64,000 nucleotides of DNA from Legionella israelensis (GCF_004571175.1 NZ_CP038273.1:1240001-1304000), one strand, 5' to 3'. Positions 53,085 through 62,938 are shown, numbered from the stretch's first letter. The notes: generated by a model not told the origin, from the sequence alone. Made by a program: numbers and translations.

Positions 53085-53678
53085 CTAGTCGGAAGAATTT
53101 TCCTTTGAGGATTTAATCAAACGCCCACCTGAATAACGATAAATGCCTGATTGATGCTTAAAATAGCGTATATTATTCAGATTCAGCGTTTTATCTTTCA
53201 AGGTAAGTAGTTTTTTACCCAGCTTATCGACAGGTATTTTATCTTCAGGAACAGATAATAAATCTGATTGACTCACAAAAACAGCTACATACGCTTCATT
53301 GATTTTATTGGTTTTGGAGCGAATCGCCGCCTTAACATCTTCTTCATTAGCATAGATAGGACGTGAGGTGGTATGTAGAGGCAAATTGGCAATAATGCGC
53401 TCCCAGCTTTGTAATTTTCCCCCCTCGGATGAATACAGTAAAATGTAGATTTCCTGCTGACCACTTCTTAATGCCATACGATCAGCCAGATTTGTCATTT
53501 TTTTAGCCTTACCTTGCTGTTTACTCTCGATATGATGGACAAAATCTTCACGTATCTTAGTAATATTTTTACCGATAACACGCAAAAAAGTGGACTTATC
53601 CCAGGGACCTTCCTCCAATATATCATCCAGGACTTTAAGAATTTCATCAATTTGTTCTTGGGAAAGATCGTCTTTCAT
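53085..53678 (-). CDS. icmQ: Dot/Icm protein IcmQ
   Basis: IcmQ (197 aa) has a membrane-inserting amino domain, the site for the IcmR-type partner (DDLSQEQIDEILKVLDDILEEGPWDKSTFLRVIGKNITKI). The carboxy domain (IYILLYSSEGGKLQSWERIIANLP...) has an ADP-ribosyltransferase-like fold that binds NAD (published for L. pneumophila). A conserved tail YRYSGGRLIKSSKENSSD follows. It lies downstream of the divergent icmR-position gene. Confidence 0.93.
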   Translation of the reverse strand: MKDDLSQEQIDEILKVLDDILEEGPWDKSTFLRVIGKNITKIREDFVHHIESKQQGKAKKMTNLADRMALRSGQQEIYILLYSSEGGKLQSWERIIANLPLHTTSRPIYANEEDVKAAIRSKTNKINEAYVAVFVSQSDLLSVPEDKIPVDKLGKKLLTLKDKTLNLNNIRYFKHQSGIYRYSGGRLIKSSKENSSD

Positions 53679-53768
53679 TTATCAAAATCTTTGGAAGCTA
53701 ACACGGATATAGCAAGTATAACAGCATTTGCTAATAACCCTGCATTTGCAATGTGAAATTATATGAAT

Positions 53769-54092
53769 TTATGAGGTATGAGTATGTTTTCTTGTAAAGA
53801 CATTTTCAAGGATATTACCAAGATCTTCGATGCCTTTCTTAATTTGTCCAGCCCCATCCTCATTAGCTTTAGATGCGCCTCCCATCGGGGATTTCAATTG
53901 TGCGCCTATAATTTTTTCGATGTCTTTTTCAGCTGACTGAAGCCCTGGAATTACCTTATTTTGTACATATTCTTTAACAGAATGTCCTGACTTTACGTCT
54001 TCCAGTCTACTTTTAAAATCTCCGAAGAAACTGCTACGATTTGAGGCCAGATCAGTTTTTTTCTCACTTTCATCTGGTAAATTACCTTTCAT
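53769..54092 (-). CDS. Putative IcmR functional homologue (FIR)
   Basis: This 107-aa helical, charged protein occupies the exact icmR position upstream of icmQ. No similarity to L. pneumophila IcmR is apparent to me, but FIR proteins are known to be hypervariable between Legionella species while keeping an amphipathic helix that binds IcmQ. DFKSRLEDVKSGHSVKEYVQNKVIPGLQSAEKDIEKIIG and GAGQIKKGIEDLGNILENVF are candidate helices. The start MKGNLPDESEKK follows AGGAG. It is probably a chaperone for IcmQ. Confidence 0.7.
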   Translation of the reverse strand: MKGNLPDESEKKTDLASNRSSFFGDFKSRLEDVKSGHSVKEYVQNKVIPGLQSAEKDIEKIIGAQLKSPMGGASKANEDGAGQIKKGIEDLGNILENVFTRKHTHTS

Positions 54093-54405
54093 GTATTAAC
54101 TCCTAAAAATTCTATAAACCCAGATTACCAGAACAATGATTAAGATAACATTAACATCATTAAACATTGCGCTTTCTTTACATTTTAAAGTATAGACAGT
54201 CTGTACAATATATTCGCTCTAGTTTTTTAATATATCTTTATCAGAAAAAATATGGCTAAAGCAAGCAATCGATACATCCTGCCGTAAAAAATTTCTCTTA
54301 TTTCCTGCCGTCAAATCAACAAGTTGATAATTTTAAAATCAATACGTTTATTTTTATAACATATATATCTATACTGTCAAATAAGATAGACAAAAGGAGT
54401 TGTTT
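54093..54405. other. Divergent AT-rich intergenic region in the icm cluster
   Basis: This 313-bp spacer separates the minus-strand FIR gene from the plus-strand unknown gene. A TATACT at 54370-54375 could be the -10 for the plus-strand gene; its -35 is not obvious. Nothing else is seen. Confidence 0.45.
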
Positions 54406-55461
54406 ATGAACGCATCAATTTGGACCTTAAATGAATATCTTTTTGCGTTAAAAGAACATAAAATAGAAGGTGTCTCGAGACCTTTCGACACCAAGTCTCC
54501 TTATATTGTAGAAATGGGTCCTATAGCGACGAGCCTGAAATTGCCTGAGATAACATTAGAAGAATTCATCCCGCCAACTGCGCAAGTTATAAAAAAGCTA
54601 TACCTTGTATTACAACCGGTTCTTGAAGAGCTTGTTCAAGCAGAGCAATTTGACAAGGAAGCAAAATATGGCTCTTTATCCTCAAGTGCGGTAGCCAAGG
54701 CTTATTTGTTCAACGCCATCAACAAAATATATAAGAAAACAGCTGTTCAATTGACGCCGGCTCAAATAGCTTATCAGGATTTTTTACGCCGCGTGAGTGA
54801 TTCACTGGTTGATGAAATACCGCCGGAAAAATTTTGTGAACATATAGTAGAACACAGTTTGGTCAAGGATTTTTATTCCATTGTCAGTCATTTTACTTTG
54901 GAGTACCCCGACAAATTTTCATTATTGACTCATTTTTTCAAAAAACAAGCTTACGTATTAGCTTATAAAACAAGCATGTTAAGCGAAAAGGCACTTGAAG
55001 ATGAACTCACATCGCATTTAAAGGAGACGTTATTACAGCTTATCAAGCTCAATGAAGATAAAACCGTCAAAAAACGCTCCAGCCTATTTTTTTCCAGCTC
55101 GGATAAATCAGCTAAATTACCCGATGCCGAGCAAATTCGTAACAGCCATGATATGGAAAGAATTTTGAGCTATTTCAACCAGTTTTTACGCTATATCCTG
55201 AAACATCAATCCAAAGATGTATCCGTCATTATCTTAAAAGAAATTAAAAACAATCCATTTTTTATGAATTCCTTACCGGAAGAGAAAGAACAGCTTGAAA
55301 AAAAAAGCTTAGTTGAAAAAAATATAAAAAGACTGCAAAAACAAATAGATTCATCTTTAAAATTAATATCCGCCCACCAAAACCAAATGCTTAGGTTAAA
55401 AGAAGAAGGCCTGACACCATCTTCTGAAAAAATCACAGCACAGGATCGCCCTTTACTCTAG
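54406..55461 (+). CDS. Unrecognised 351-aa protein in the icmS-icmQ gap
   Basis: A plus-strand gene interrupts the otherwise minus-strand run icmS to icmQ. AAAGGAG lies six bases before the ATG at 54406, which I prefer over the TTG at 54400. The protein is hydrophilic and helical, with no signal peptide or membrane segment. A Lys/Glu-rich coiled coil lies at about 288-335 (EEKEQLEKKSLVEKNIKRLQ). FFSSSDKSAK near 225 is a Ser-rich linker. I know no family. Its location suggests a Dot/Icm effector or accessory gene. The stop TAG lies at the edge of an inserted palindromic element. Confidence 0.7.
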   Translation: MNASIWTLNEYLFALKEHKIEGVSRPFDTKSPYIVEMGPIATSLKLPEITLEEFIPPTAQVIKKLYLVLQPVLEELVQAEQFDKEAKYGSLSSSAVAKAYLFNAINKIYKKTAVQLTPAQIAYQDFLRRVSDSLVDEIPPEKFCEHIVEHSLVKDFYSIVSHFTLEYPDKFSLLTHFFKKQAYVLAYKTSMLSEKALEDELTSHLKETLLQLIKLNEDKTVKKRSSLFFSSSDKSAKLPDAEQIRNSHDMERILSYFNQFLRYILKHQSKDVSVIILKEIKNNPFFMNSLPEEKEQLEKKSLVEKNIKRLQKQIDSSLKLISAHQNQMLRLKEEGLTPSSEKITAQDRPLL

Positions 55462-55628
55462 TACCTCATCCTGTAAATATTCTTATCGTTAGGCTAGGCG
55501 ATATTGGCGACTGACAATGACAAGGCGCGAGGAAGGCGAATATTGAGCATATTCAATTAACGAGCAACGCAGTTGAGGCACCAATAGCATTGGATAGCGA
55601 TCAGAATATTTACAGGATGAGGTACTAG
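55458..55628. repeat. MITE-like element of 171 bp
   Basis: Perfect 26-bp terminal inverted repeats (55458-55483 and 55603-55628, reading CTAGTACCTCATCC) enclose a sequence whose symmetry continues imperfectly for about 12 bp more. The TA at each edge is compatible with TA target duplication as in mariner/IS630-type MITEs. No coding capacity. Removing the element with one TA leaves the upstream gene's TAG stop unchanged. Confidence 0.8.
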
Positions 55629-55744
55629 CTTCTGTGCTGTGACGGCTCTGTTAATTTTTATCGAAGTACAGTATGTATGATTAGCTCATGTTACGCAGCA
55701 CAGTATTTTTTAGAAGATTGAGACAGATAATATTTCAGCAGTCC

Positions 55745-56089
55745 TTAATCATACATCAACTCATCCAGGGGGGTATAATCTCGACTCGGTCCGCCCTGTA
55801 TTAGTTCATTGATGACATCTGTAAAACATAAAAGACGCAAGACATTTGGAGTCACATCATCAAAAACTACTCGTGTGCCCAACAAGGCGTCCTCCGCTTC
55901 ATCAAAAGTTGCCCCCAAGCCATAGCCCAAGCATAAAGAACACAACTGATCAGCACGTTTTGTAATGGCAGGTAATAAACCCGTATCCGAGAAAACTTCT
56001 TCGTAGCTGACAAAGCGATCATTTAAATAAAACTTGGCGTTTAAAGCAGCCGATATAAGCGCCATGCTTTTTTGAATATCATTACTCAT
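55745..56089 (-). CDS. icmS: Dot/Icm adaptor IcmS
   Basis: IcmS is a small acidic cytosolic adaptor that with IcmW recruits a subset of effectors to DotL. The best start is the ATG at 56089 (MSNDIQKSMALISAALN), giving 114 aa, the known length. The ATG overlaps the icmT stop as ATGA. DYTPLDELMYD is a conserved carboxy end. Confidence 0.95.
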   Translation of the reverse strand: MSNDIQKSMALISAALNAKFYLNDRFVSYEEVFSDTGLLPAITKRADQLCSLCLGYGLGATFDEAEDALLGTRVVFDDVTPNVLRLLCFTDVINELIQGGPSRDYTPLDELMYD

Positions 56090-56349
56090 TGTCGCCACCA
56101 AGGTTGGGATGATTTAAGACGGCCACCCAGAAAACTGCGTATCCAACGTAAAAATACGGGAACGGTAAACCCATAATGCTCAATGATGCCAAAAATAACA
56201 GCAGAAACCAAGACCAAAAGAGCCGTCCAGATACGAATATGCATTAAAAAAATGAAAATGGGAAAAGCAGCCCGGGCATCAACCATAAAAAAACGGGCAC
56301 TGCGAGCTGAGTCGCGCCAATGGGTAGTTTGTTCAAATGTATCAGCCAT
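56086..56349 (-). CDS. icmT: Dot/Icm inner-membrane protein IcmT
   Basis: IcmT of 87 aa has one or two hydrophobic segments (FPIFIFLMHIRIWTALLVLVSAVIFGII) and the typical HWRDSARSARFF amino end and carboxy WW region. GAGGTGG lies five bases before the ATG at 56349. It is needed for pore formation and egress in L. pneumophila. It is first of the icmTS transcript; the stop overlaps icmS. Confidence 0.93.
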   Translation of the reverse strand: MADTFEQTTHWRDSARSARFFMVDARAAFPIFIFLMHIRIWTALLVLVSAVIFGIIEHYGFTVPVFLRWIRSFLGGRLKSSQPWWRQ

Positions 56350-56449
56350 TGCCACCTCAATTACTATTTATTTTTTTACGGATTATATAATAAAAGTATA
56401 TCGAGCAACGACCATTATGCAAGATAAGATAGCAAAGAAGATTTAAAAT

Positions 56450-56650
56450 TCAATCCATGGGTGTAAATTCTTTTCCTTCCATGGTGAGGCAATTCTCAAG
56501 CACATTCTTCATTTCAGGAGGCTGGTGTTTTAATTGTGGAGCTTCCTCATTCACTGCCTCTGTGTTTTTCCCTTTTTCAGATAAAGACCTGGATGAGTCA
56601 GATCGAGACAAAGCAGACATAGCACTCAGCATTTGATTCGTACTACTCAT
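56450..56650 (-). CDS. Small hypothetical protein upstream of icmT
   Basis: This 66-aa frame starts at an ATG at 56650 (MSSTNQMLSAMSALSRSD), after a good GAGGAG. It is Ser- and Glu-rich and ends KEFTPMD. It has no recognised family. It is co-directional with icmT, 101 bp upstream. It could be a real small protein or a chance frame; the strong ribosome binding site favours expression. Confidence 0.45.
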   Translation of the reverse strand: MSSTNQMLSAMSALSRSDSSRSLSEKGKNTEAVNEEAPQLKHQPPEMKNVLENCLTMEGKEFTPMD

Positions 56651-57065
56651 TTTTTGCTCCTCATCAACCTTACATTCTCTACAAGATAACACAGCTTCCT
56701 TAAGAAAATATTAACCATTCAATCATGATTTTGTCAATTTTTTATCATTTTGCTAAAAATATGTGAGATTACAACTTTGATTGTGCATGTCAGAAAAAAC
56801 AGGAGGTTAATTCAAACACAAAGCAGAGGTGTTTTTTTGCCATTTTGAGCAATTCTATTTTATTAAGAATTGCATGTTAGACTTCTCACGCTTTTAAAAG
56901 AAATTTCAAGCAGCGTATATGGTTACTCAAAAGAAGTTTCAATAGCTAACGAAGCAAGTAATAACCATCAAAAAGAAGTGATCATGTAATAGAAAAGTCC
57001 AGTTGAACAAAGAGATCTTAAGATCTCTTTGTTCATTATTTTACGGACATCAAAAAATAAAAAGG
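56651..57065. other. Intergenic region upstream of the icmT-adjacent ORF
   Basis: This 415-bp AT-rich spacer lies between ppa and the small ORF. It includes a 30-bp perfect palindrome at 57005-57034 and no other supported gene. Confidence 0.5.
57005..57034 (-). terminator. Perfect palindrome downstream of ppa
   Basis: GAACAAAGAGATCTT pairs completely with AAGATCTCTTTGTTC. It lies 31 bp beyond the ppa stop (minus strand). A short U-rich stretch follows further on, so it probably acts as the ppa terminator, or a site for a dimeric regulator. Confidence 0.55.
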
Positions 57066-57608
57066 TTATGAGCTTGCATGTTGTTTTTGATAACGTTCAA
57101 CACTGGAAATAATTTCCAGCTTTGCCGCTTCAGGTCCTTCCCAGCCATCAACTCTCACCCATTTGCCTTCTTCCAAGTCTTTATAGTGTTTAAAAAAATG
57201 CTCCAAAGACAATAACAGATGTTGAGAGACGTCTTTATAGGTTTCAATGGACTGATAGGATTTGGAAAGCTTATCAATTGGAACGGCTAGAAGTTTGGCA
57301 TCAGCTCCGGCTTCATCGGTCATTTTCAGCATTCCTACCGTACGACAGGGAATCACCACACCACTGTTTAAAGGGACTGGAGTAATGACAAGCACATCCA
57401 CCGGATCACCGTCTTCAGCTAAAGTGTTAGGAATATAGCCATAATTTACCGGATAAAACATGGCCGTTGCCATAAAACGATCGACAAACAACGCGCCGCT
57501 TTCTTTATCCACTTCATACTTAACCGGTGCGCCGTTCATCGGTATTTCAATAATCACATTAAATTCACTAGGCACATCTCGTCCGGTGCTGATCTTCATT
57601 AAGCTCAT
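57066..57608 (-). CDS. ppa: Inorganic pyrophosphatase
   Basis: This 180-aa class I pyrophosphatase hydrolyses PPi. The signature [13 protein letters not shown] (about 66-78) holds the metal-binding Asp residues, and [14 protein letters not shown] precedes it. The ending [16 protein letters not shown] is also typical. The start is [16 protein letters not shown] at 57608. It is separated from hinT by a divergent promoter region. Confidence 0.96.
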   Translation of the reverse strand: MSLMKISTGRDVPSEFNVIIEIPMNGAPVKYEVDKESGALFVDRFMATAMFYPVNYGYIPNTLAEDGDPVDVLVITPVPLNSGVVIPCRTVGMLKMTDEAGADAKLLAVPIDKLSKSYQSIETYKDVSQHLLLSLEHFFKHYKDLEEGKWVRVDGWEGPEAAKLEIISSVERYQKQHASS

Positions 57609-57855
57609 ATTATCCTCTTTAATAAAAGAAAGGCGGTATTATGATCAATTTTATTCTAAAAGGCAAAAAATGGATTTTGGCAAGGATACGATTAAACTCT
57701 GCTCATTTTAAAGCACCAAAACTTCCTGTCATTCTCACTCGACATCCATGGCGAACAAAGGTTTGAAATGAGTAATCTATAACCATTTAAGCCTTTCAGA
57801 AGCTGACATTCCTGCTCACAAAAGGTATAATGAAATATGTTTAAAAGGAATCAGG

Positions 57856-58203
57856 ATGATCATGAATTGTTTGTTTTGCAAAATTGCTTCAGGTGATGTA
57901 GAGGCAGAAAAAGTGTTTGAAGACGCTGAACTGGTGGTTTTTCACGATATTAAACCTCAAGCCCCAACCCACTTGCTGATTATCCCCAAACAACATATTG
58001 AGACAATCAATGATACAGACAGTAAGCATGAACAACTTTTGGGTCGAATGATTTTGACGGCTAAAAAAGCAGCCAGAGAATTGGGATTTAGTGATAAAGG
58101 GTATCGATTGGTGTTTAACGTGAATTCAGGTGGCGGACAGGAAGTTTACCATATTCACTTACATTTACTGGGAGGCCGTCAGATGACTTGGCCTCCTGGC
58201 TAG
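57856..58203 (+). CDS. hinT: HIT-family nucleotide-binding hydrolase (HinT-like)
   Basis: This 115-aa histidine triad protein hydrolyses purine nucleoside phosphoramidates. The triad is HIHLHLLGG preceded by [10 protein letters not shown], with [19 protein letters not shown] at the start. AAAGGA lies seven bases before the ATG at 57856; the Met at 57862 is an alternative. It is followed by folE, 13 bp after its stop, and the two probably form an operon. Confidence 0.93.
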   Translation: MIMNCLFCKIASGDVEAEKVFEDAELVVFHDIKPQAPTHLLIIPKQHIETINDTDSKHEQLLGRMILTAKKAARELGFSDKGYRLVFNVNSGGGQEVYHIHLHLLGGRQMTWPPG

Positions 58204-58216
58204 GAAAAAGCCAGAT

Positions 58217-58756
58217 ATGCAAGAGTATTATAGAAAAATTATTGAGGAAATAGGTGAGGATCCTGCTCGTGAAGGTTTACGTGATACACCTGAGCGCGCT
58301 GCTAATGCATTGAAATATTTAACCAAGGGTTATTCCGAAAGTCTCAAGGAAATCATCAACAACGCCTTGTTTGAATCCGACATGAGTGAGATGGTGATTG
58401 TCAAAGATATTGAAATGTATTCTATGTGCGAGCATCACTTATTACCGTTTTTAGGCAAATGTCACATTGGTTATTTGCCAAATGGAAAAGTCATAGGTCT
58501 GTCAAAACTAGCACGCATTGTAGACTATTTTGCGCGTCGTCTACAGATTCAGGAACGACTTACGGCGGAAATAGCCGAATGCATTGAATCCATCACCGGT
58601 GCACGAGGGGTCGCTGTCGTCATTGAAGCCAAACATCTATGTATGATGATGCGCGGTGTGGAAAAACAAAATTCAATCATGACGACTTCTGTGATGTTAG
58701 GAGAAATGAAAAATAATCCCCCCAGCCGAAGTGAGTTTTTAAATTTAATTCGTTAA
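58217..58756 (+). CDS. folE: GTP cyclohydrolase I
   Basis: This 179-aa FolE converts GTP to dihydroneopterin triphosphate, the first step of folate synthesis. Zinc and catalytic residues are seen in [21 protein letters not shown] (Cys, His, His), and [20 protein letters not shown] follows. The second zinc ligand region is [16 protein letters not shown]. Complete and of normal length. Confidence 0.96.
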   Translation: MQEYYRKIIEEIGEDPAREGLRDTPERAANALKYLTKGYSESLKEIINNALFESDMSEMVIVKDIEMYSMCEHHLLPFLGKCHIGYLPNGKVIGLSKLARIVDYFARRLQIQERLTAEIAECIESITGARGVAVVIEAKHLCMMMRGVEKQNSIMTTSVMLGEMKNNPPSRSEFLNLIR

Positions 58757-58894
58757 GCTGTATTGTACCGAGGTTTTCGAAGTTTAAGCAAATATCAGTC
58801 AGCCTTTGCAGCCAATCAGTCTTATGACACACGGTCTAAACATTGCATCTTGAAGCAGATGATGAGTCACCTTGCAGCACAACATTTTGGCAGA

Positions 58895-58971
58895 CTTGAG
58901 CGCATTTTTTTGGGGGGTTAAAGTGCAAGTTTACGTGAAGTAAACAGGCACTTGAATAAAATGCGTCCAAG
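58895..58971. repeat. Nested hairpin between folE and pnp
   Basis: Outer arms CTTGAGCGCATTTT and AAAATGCGTCCAAG and inner arms AAGTGC/GCACTT with GTTTAC/GTAAAC form a nested structure of about 77 nt. It could be a folE transcript end or a small structured RNA. Confidence 0.4.
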
Positions 58972-58976
58972 AATGT

Positions 58977-58997
58977 AAAAAGACGAAGCTGCTTCGT
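58977..58997 (-). terminator. Rho-independent terminator of pnp
   Basis: On the minus strand the stem ACGAAG-CAG-CTTCGT is followed directly by CTTTTT. It lies 14 bp after the pnp stop codon, a classic intrinsic terminator. Confidence 0.8.
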
Positions 58998-59010
58998 GAT
59001 TTAATAAGAA

Positions 59011-61170
59011 TTATCCATCCAAATCATCGGAAGTCTGAATTGTTGATTCATTATGCTGTTCTTCTTTTTCAACTTCAGTTTTTGTCGCGGATTGTGGTTT
59101 ATCTTTCCACTCCAATTTGACTCGTCCCTGCTTATCCACTCCGGCGACGTACACTTCGATTTCCTGGCCTTCGCTTAACACCGAATCAACCTTTTGTGAA
59201 CGATCTGCACAAATTTGAGAAATATGAAGCAAGCCATCTTTACCTGGCAATAAATTAACAAAAGCACCAAAATCAACGATTTTTGTAATCTTTCCACGAT
59301 AGGTCTGTCCGACTTCTACTTCAGCAACCAACGCTTTGATTTGCTTTTGCGCTTCTTCCAAGGCTTCCGCATCTGGAGAAAACAACTGTACGATGCCACT
59401 ATCATCGATATCAATAGACACACCCGTGCTTTCAATCAGTCCTTTAATTGTCGCCCCGCCTTTGCCAATGATCGTACGGACTTTATCTTCAGAGACTTTC
59501 ATTGTTGTAATTCTGGGCGCATGCTTTGATAATTCTTCTCTGTGTTCCGGCAAGGCATTATTCATGACTTCTAAAATATGCAAGCGTCCTTCCAAAGCCT
59601 GCTCAAGTGCCTGTTTCATGATGTCTTCCGTAATGCCTGTGATTTTTATATCCATTTGCAGGGCTGTAACGCCTTTTTCCGTACCAGCAACTTTAAAATC
59701 CATATCTCCCAAATGATCTTCATCACCGAGAATATCCGTTAATATAGCAAATCGCTCACCTTCCTTGATCAATCCCATAGCGACGCCAGCAACCGGTGCT
59801 TTTATAGGAACACCAGCATCCATTAAGGCAAGACTGGTACCACAAACCGTAGCCATTGAACTGGAACCATTAGATTCTGTTATTTCTGATACCACACGCA
59901 GTACATAAGGAAATTTATCCGACGAGGGCATAACTCCCGCCATTGCCCGCTTGGCCAGACGTCCGTGACCTATTTCACGTCGTTTTGGCGAACCTACCAT
60001 GCCTGTCTCACCCACGCAATAAGGAGGGAAATTATAATGCAACATGAAGCGTTCTTTATTTTCTCCTTCTAAATTATCAAGGAGTTGTGCATCTCGTTCA
60101 TTTCCAAGGGTTGCTGCAACAATCGCCTGTGTCTCACCTCTTGTAAACAAGACCGAACCATGAGCACGTTCAAGCAGACGGGTACGAATAGCAATTGGAC
60201 GTACGGTTTTTTTATCGCGACCATCTATTCTTGGCTCACCATCAAGTATTCGCTGGCGAACGATACGTTTTTCAAGTGAGGCGATGATGTCGAGGATCAC
60301 ATCAGGGTTTAAATCTTCATTTTCCTGAACTAACGTGTCGATGATGTTACGACGTATTTCGTTTAGTCGTTCATACCGCTGTTGTTTATCCCTGATCTGG
60401 TAGGCTTCGGCCAGCGCTTCTGAAGTAAGCTCGGAAATCCGGGCTTCCAATTGCGAATCCATTTCAAAAGGCTGCCAGTCCCATGCCGGTTTTCCTGTAT
60501 CTTTTGCCAACTCCTCTATGGCCTTAATGACATTTTTCATCATTTCATGACCATAAATAATAGCGCCTCGCATAACATCTTCGCTTAATTCAAGAGCCTC
60601 AGATTCAACCATTAAAATAGCCTCTTTTGTGCCGGCTACAACCAAATTAAGTTGTGAATCTTCAAGCGCCTTTGTGCCAGGATTCAACATGTAGATGCCA
60701 TTTTTGTAACCAACGCGTGCTGCACCAATCGGTCCTTGAAAAGGAAGACCTGAAATCGCCAAGGCTGCAGAAGCACCAATCATGGCCACAATATCCGCGG
60801 ACACTTCGGGATTAAACGATAATACAGTAGCTACAATTTGAACTTCATTATGAAAACCTTTGGGAAACAAGGGGCGTATTGGTCTGTCAATTAAGCGAGA
60901 GACTAAAGTCTCATGTTCACTAGGGCGACCTTCTCGCTTGTTGAAGCCGCCAGGAATTTTACCTGCAGCATAAAATTTTTCCTGGTAATTGACAGTAAGG
61001 GGGAAAAAATCACTGTTTTGATCAACTTCCTTTTTACCTACAACGGTAACTAAAACCTGCGTACCATTCATTGAAGCGATAACTGCTCCATCTGCCTGAC
61101 GAGCAATTTCGCCAGTTTCGAGAACCAAACGGTGCTCTCCAAATGCAATTTCTTTTATTGTTTTGGCCAT
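59011..61170 (-). CDS. pnp: Polyribonucleotide nucleotidyltransferase (PNPase)
   Basis: PNPase degrades RNA 3'-5' by phosphorolysis and joins the degradosome. Start [20 protein letters not shown] (ATG at 61170, GTGAGG upstream) gives 719 aa. Two RNase PH domains are seen ([23 protein letters not shown] and [13 protein letters not shown] / [19 protein letters not shown]), then KH ([14 protein letters not shown]) and S1 ([21 protein letters not shown]). The tail is acidic. It follows rpsO as usual. Confidence 0.97.
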   Translation of the reverse strand: MAKTIKEIAFGEHRLVLETGEIARQADGAVIASMNGTQVLVTVVGKKEVDQNSDFFPLTVNYQEKFYAAGKIPGGFNKREGRPSEHETLVSRLIDRPIRPLFPKGFHNEVQIVATVLSFNPEVSADIVAMIGASAALAISGLPFQGPIGAARVGYKNGIYMLNPGTKALEDSQLNLVVAGTKEAILMVESEALELSEDVMRGAIIYGHEMMKNVIKAIEELAKDTGKPAWDWQPFEMDSQLEARISELTSEALAEAYQIRDKQQRYERLNEIRRNIIDTLVQENEDLNPDVILDIIASLEKRIVRQRILDGEPRIDGRDKKTVRPIAIRTRLLERAHGSVLFTRGETQAIVAATLGNERDAQLLDNLEGENKERFMLHYNFPPYCVGETGMVGSPKRREIGHGRLAKRAMAGVMPSSDKFPYVLRVVSEITESNGSSSMATVCGTSLALMDAGVPIKAPVAGVAMGLIKEGERFAILTDILGDEDHLGDMDFKVAGTEKGVTALQMDIKITGITEDIMKQALEQALEGRLHILEVMNNALPEHREELSKHAPRITTMKVSEDKVRTIIGKGGATIKGLIESTGVSIDIDDSGIVQLFSPDAEALEEAQKQIKALVAEVEVGQTYRGKITKIVDFGAFVNLLPGKDGLLHISQICADRSQKVDSVLSEGQEIEVYVAGVDKQGRVKLEWKDKPQSATKTEVEKEEQHNESTIQTSDDLDG

Positions 61171-61194
61171 TGTTAACCTCACCCTGATAATAGA

Positions 61195-61224
61195 TGAAAA
61201 AAAGGCGCAGAAATCTGCGCCTTT
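61195..61224 (-). terminator. rpsO-pnp intergenic hairpin
   Basis: On the minus strand GGCGCAG-ATTT-CTGCGCC is followed by TTTTTTT. In enterobacteria the rpsO-pnp spacer has a terminator and an RNase III site that controls pnp; this hairpin probably serves such a partial-termination role. Confidence 0.75.
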
Positions 61225-61275
61225 AACTTTGATATTCTGCTTTTGTCTGATGTCTCATTAAAAGACGTGCTAAAC

Positions 61276-61551
61276 TCAATAGGAATCTCTCAAACCCAAT
61301 TTTTTAATGAGTGTCTGATATTGGGATTCGTTTTTGCGCTTGATGTATTTTAATAACTTACGACGCTTGTTCACTAATTGCTGCAGTCCACGTCTTGAAT
61401 GAAAATCCTTTTTATGTTCTTTAAAATGTTCGGTTAAATACTTAATTCGATTTGTCATTAATGAAATTTGAACTTCCGGAGAGCCGGTGTCATTATCTGC
61501 CCGTTGAAATTCTTTAACGATTTCTTGTTTTTGCTCGCTATTTAGCGACAT
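61276..61551 (-). CDS. rpsO: 30S ribosomal protein S15
   Basis: This 91-aa bS15 with [41 protein letters not shown] and a basic end binds 16S rRNA early in assembly. The start [11 protein letters not shown] lies after AGGAG. It is upstream of pnp and downstream of truB, the usual order. Confidence 0.97.
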   Translation of the reverse strand: MSLNSEQKQEIVKEFQRADNDTGSPEVQISLMTNRIKYLTEHFKEHKKDFHSRRGLQQLVNKRRKLLKYIKRKNESQYQTLIKKLGLRDSY

Positions 61552-61674
61552 ATGTACTCCTGAAATATGCTAAGGGGTCTTCAAAAAGGGGTATTTTACC
61601 AACTCAGATCAAATGAAACAAGTCCTATACAAATTATTTGTCCATAAGCAAGTGCTCGGGCCCAGAGTTTGCTT

Positions 61675-62583
61675 TTAAACCTCTTCGACAAATAATCGTT
61701 TGGCTTTTAATGTTTCTTTTGATTTCTCACCTAAGCCGATAAATTTTTCATCATTATAAAGGCGAACAGTTCCTTTAATATTTTCGTGTCGTCCTTGCTG
61801 ATGCAATATTTTCCCTTGACGTATTGAAGTGGTCTCATGCGCGCTTAAACCTATCGAGGGGAGATGTCTAACCGCCATTTCCATTGGCAAGATTAATTGC
61901 CTGATATCCTGAGGGCTCATGTCTTTCAATTCATCAAGCGTGTACATCTTCTGGTCTTCGAAGCCGCTCGTATAATGTCGATGGAGCGATATGACATGTG
62001 CGCCAACTTCCAATTGCTCTCCAATGTCCTCCACCAGGTTACGGATATAAGTTCCCTTGCTGCACTTAACGAGAAGAGAAAAAGTTTTACCATCAAAATC
62101 CATTAAATGAAGCTCATGAATCATGATATCTCTTGGTTTACGTTCGATCTCAATGCCTTGGCGGGCATAACGATATAAAGGTATGCCTTGATGCTTTAAT
62201 GCGGAATACATGGAGGGAATTTGCTGGCTTGCCCCTTGAAAAGCTGAGATAACCGCCAACATCTGCGTTTTAGATATGACAAATTTCTCAGTCATTTTGA
62301 TGATTTTTCCTGCGGCATCAGCAGAGTCGGTTTTAGTGCCTAAAAGACCCGTTGTTTGATAACATTTATCCGATTCAAGTAAATATTGACTTAATTTAGT
62401 GGCCTCTCCCAGACAAATAGGCAGCATTCCCGTCGCTAAAGGATCCAGGCTTCCGGTATGTCCAGCCTTTTTTGCACCCAAGAGACGTTTAACCTGTTGC
62501 AAAACCGCATTCGATGATTTTCCCTGTGGTTTATTAACCAATAAAATCCCGTTAAAAGAATTTTGCTCGTTAATCTTCTTCAT
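61675..62583 (-). CDS. truB: tRNA pseudouridine-55 synthase
   Basis: TruB modifies U55 in the T-arm. Catalytic Asp lies in [15 protein letters not shown] (about 49). [14 protein letters not shown] at the start and [14 protein letters not shown] are also present. I place the start at [10 protein letters not shown] (62583), overlapping the end of rbfA by 14 bp; the longer frame to 62613 is less likely. 302 aa is a normal length. Confidence 0.95.
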   Translation of the reverse strand: MKKINEQNSFNGILLVNKPQGKSSNAVLQQVKRLLGAKKAGHTGSLDPLATGMLPICLGEATKLSQYLLESDKCYQTTGLLGTKTDSADAAGKIIKMTEKFVISKTQMLAVISAFQGASQQIPSMYSALKHQGIPLYRYARQGIEIERKPRDIMIHELHLMDFDGKTFSLLVKCSKGTYIRNLVEDIGEQLEVGAHVISLHRHYTSGFEDQKMYTLDELKDMSPQDIRQLILPMEMAVRHLPSIGLSAHETTSIRQGKILHQQGRHENIKGTVRLYNDEKFIGLGEKSKETLKAKRLFVEEV

Positions 62584-62938
62584 TACTGGAGTCATTAGGT
62601 GCATTTGCCTCATCGATCAAACGACTTAAACGTTTTCCATATTCAATGGACTCATCATAAACAAAATGCAGTTGTGGCACCGTCCTTAATTTAATGGAAC
62701 GAGCCAGTACAGTACGTAAGAAACTTGCGGCAGAATTTAAAATCGAAGTAGCCAGTTCTTTGTCTTCATTAAGAACAGTAAAATACACCTTTGCATGCCC
62801 AAGATCACTGGAGACTTTGACAGCGGAAACGGTAACAAAACCGGATAACCGCGGATCTTTCACTTCTTGTTGAATAATTTGTGCCAGCTTTCGTTGGATT
62901 AAACCAGCTACTCGATCAGTTCGCTTAAAATGGTTCAT
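62570..62938 (-). CDS. rbfA: Ribosome-binding factor A
   Basis: This 122-aa KH-fold factor aids 30S maturation and 16S 5'-end processing. Landmarks are [26 protein letters not shown] and the [22 protein letters not shown] strand. Its ATG overlaps the infB stop as ATGA. The order infB-rbfA-truB-rpsO-pnp is conserved. Confidence 0.96.
   Translation of the reverse strand: MNHFKRTDRVAGLIQRKLAQIIQQEVKDPRLSGFVTVSAVKVSSDLGHAKVYFTVLNEDKELATSILNSAASFLRTVLARSIKLRTVPQLHFVYDESIEYGKRLSRLIDEANAPNDSSNEED

Noticed and set aside
55458..55628. Idea that the MITE truncated the 351-aa gene
   Set aside because: Removing the element with one TA target copy leaves the same TAG stop in frame, so the protein end is unchanged.
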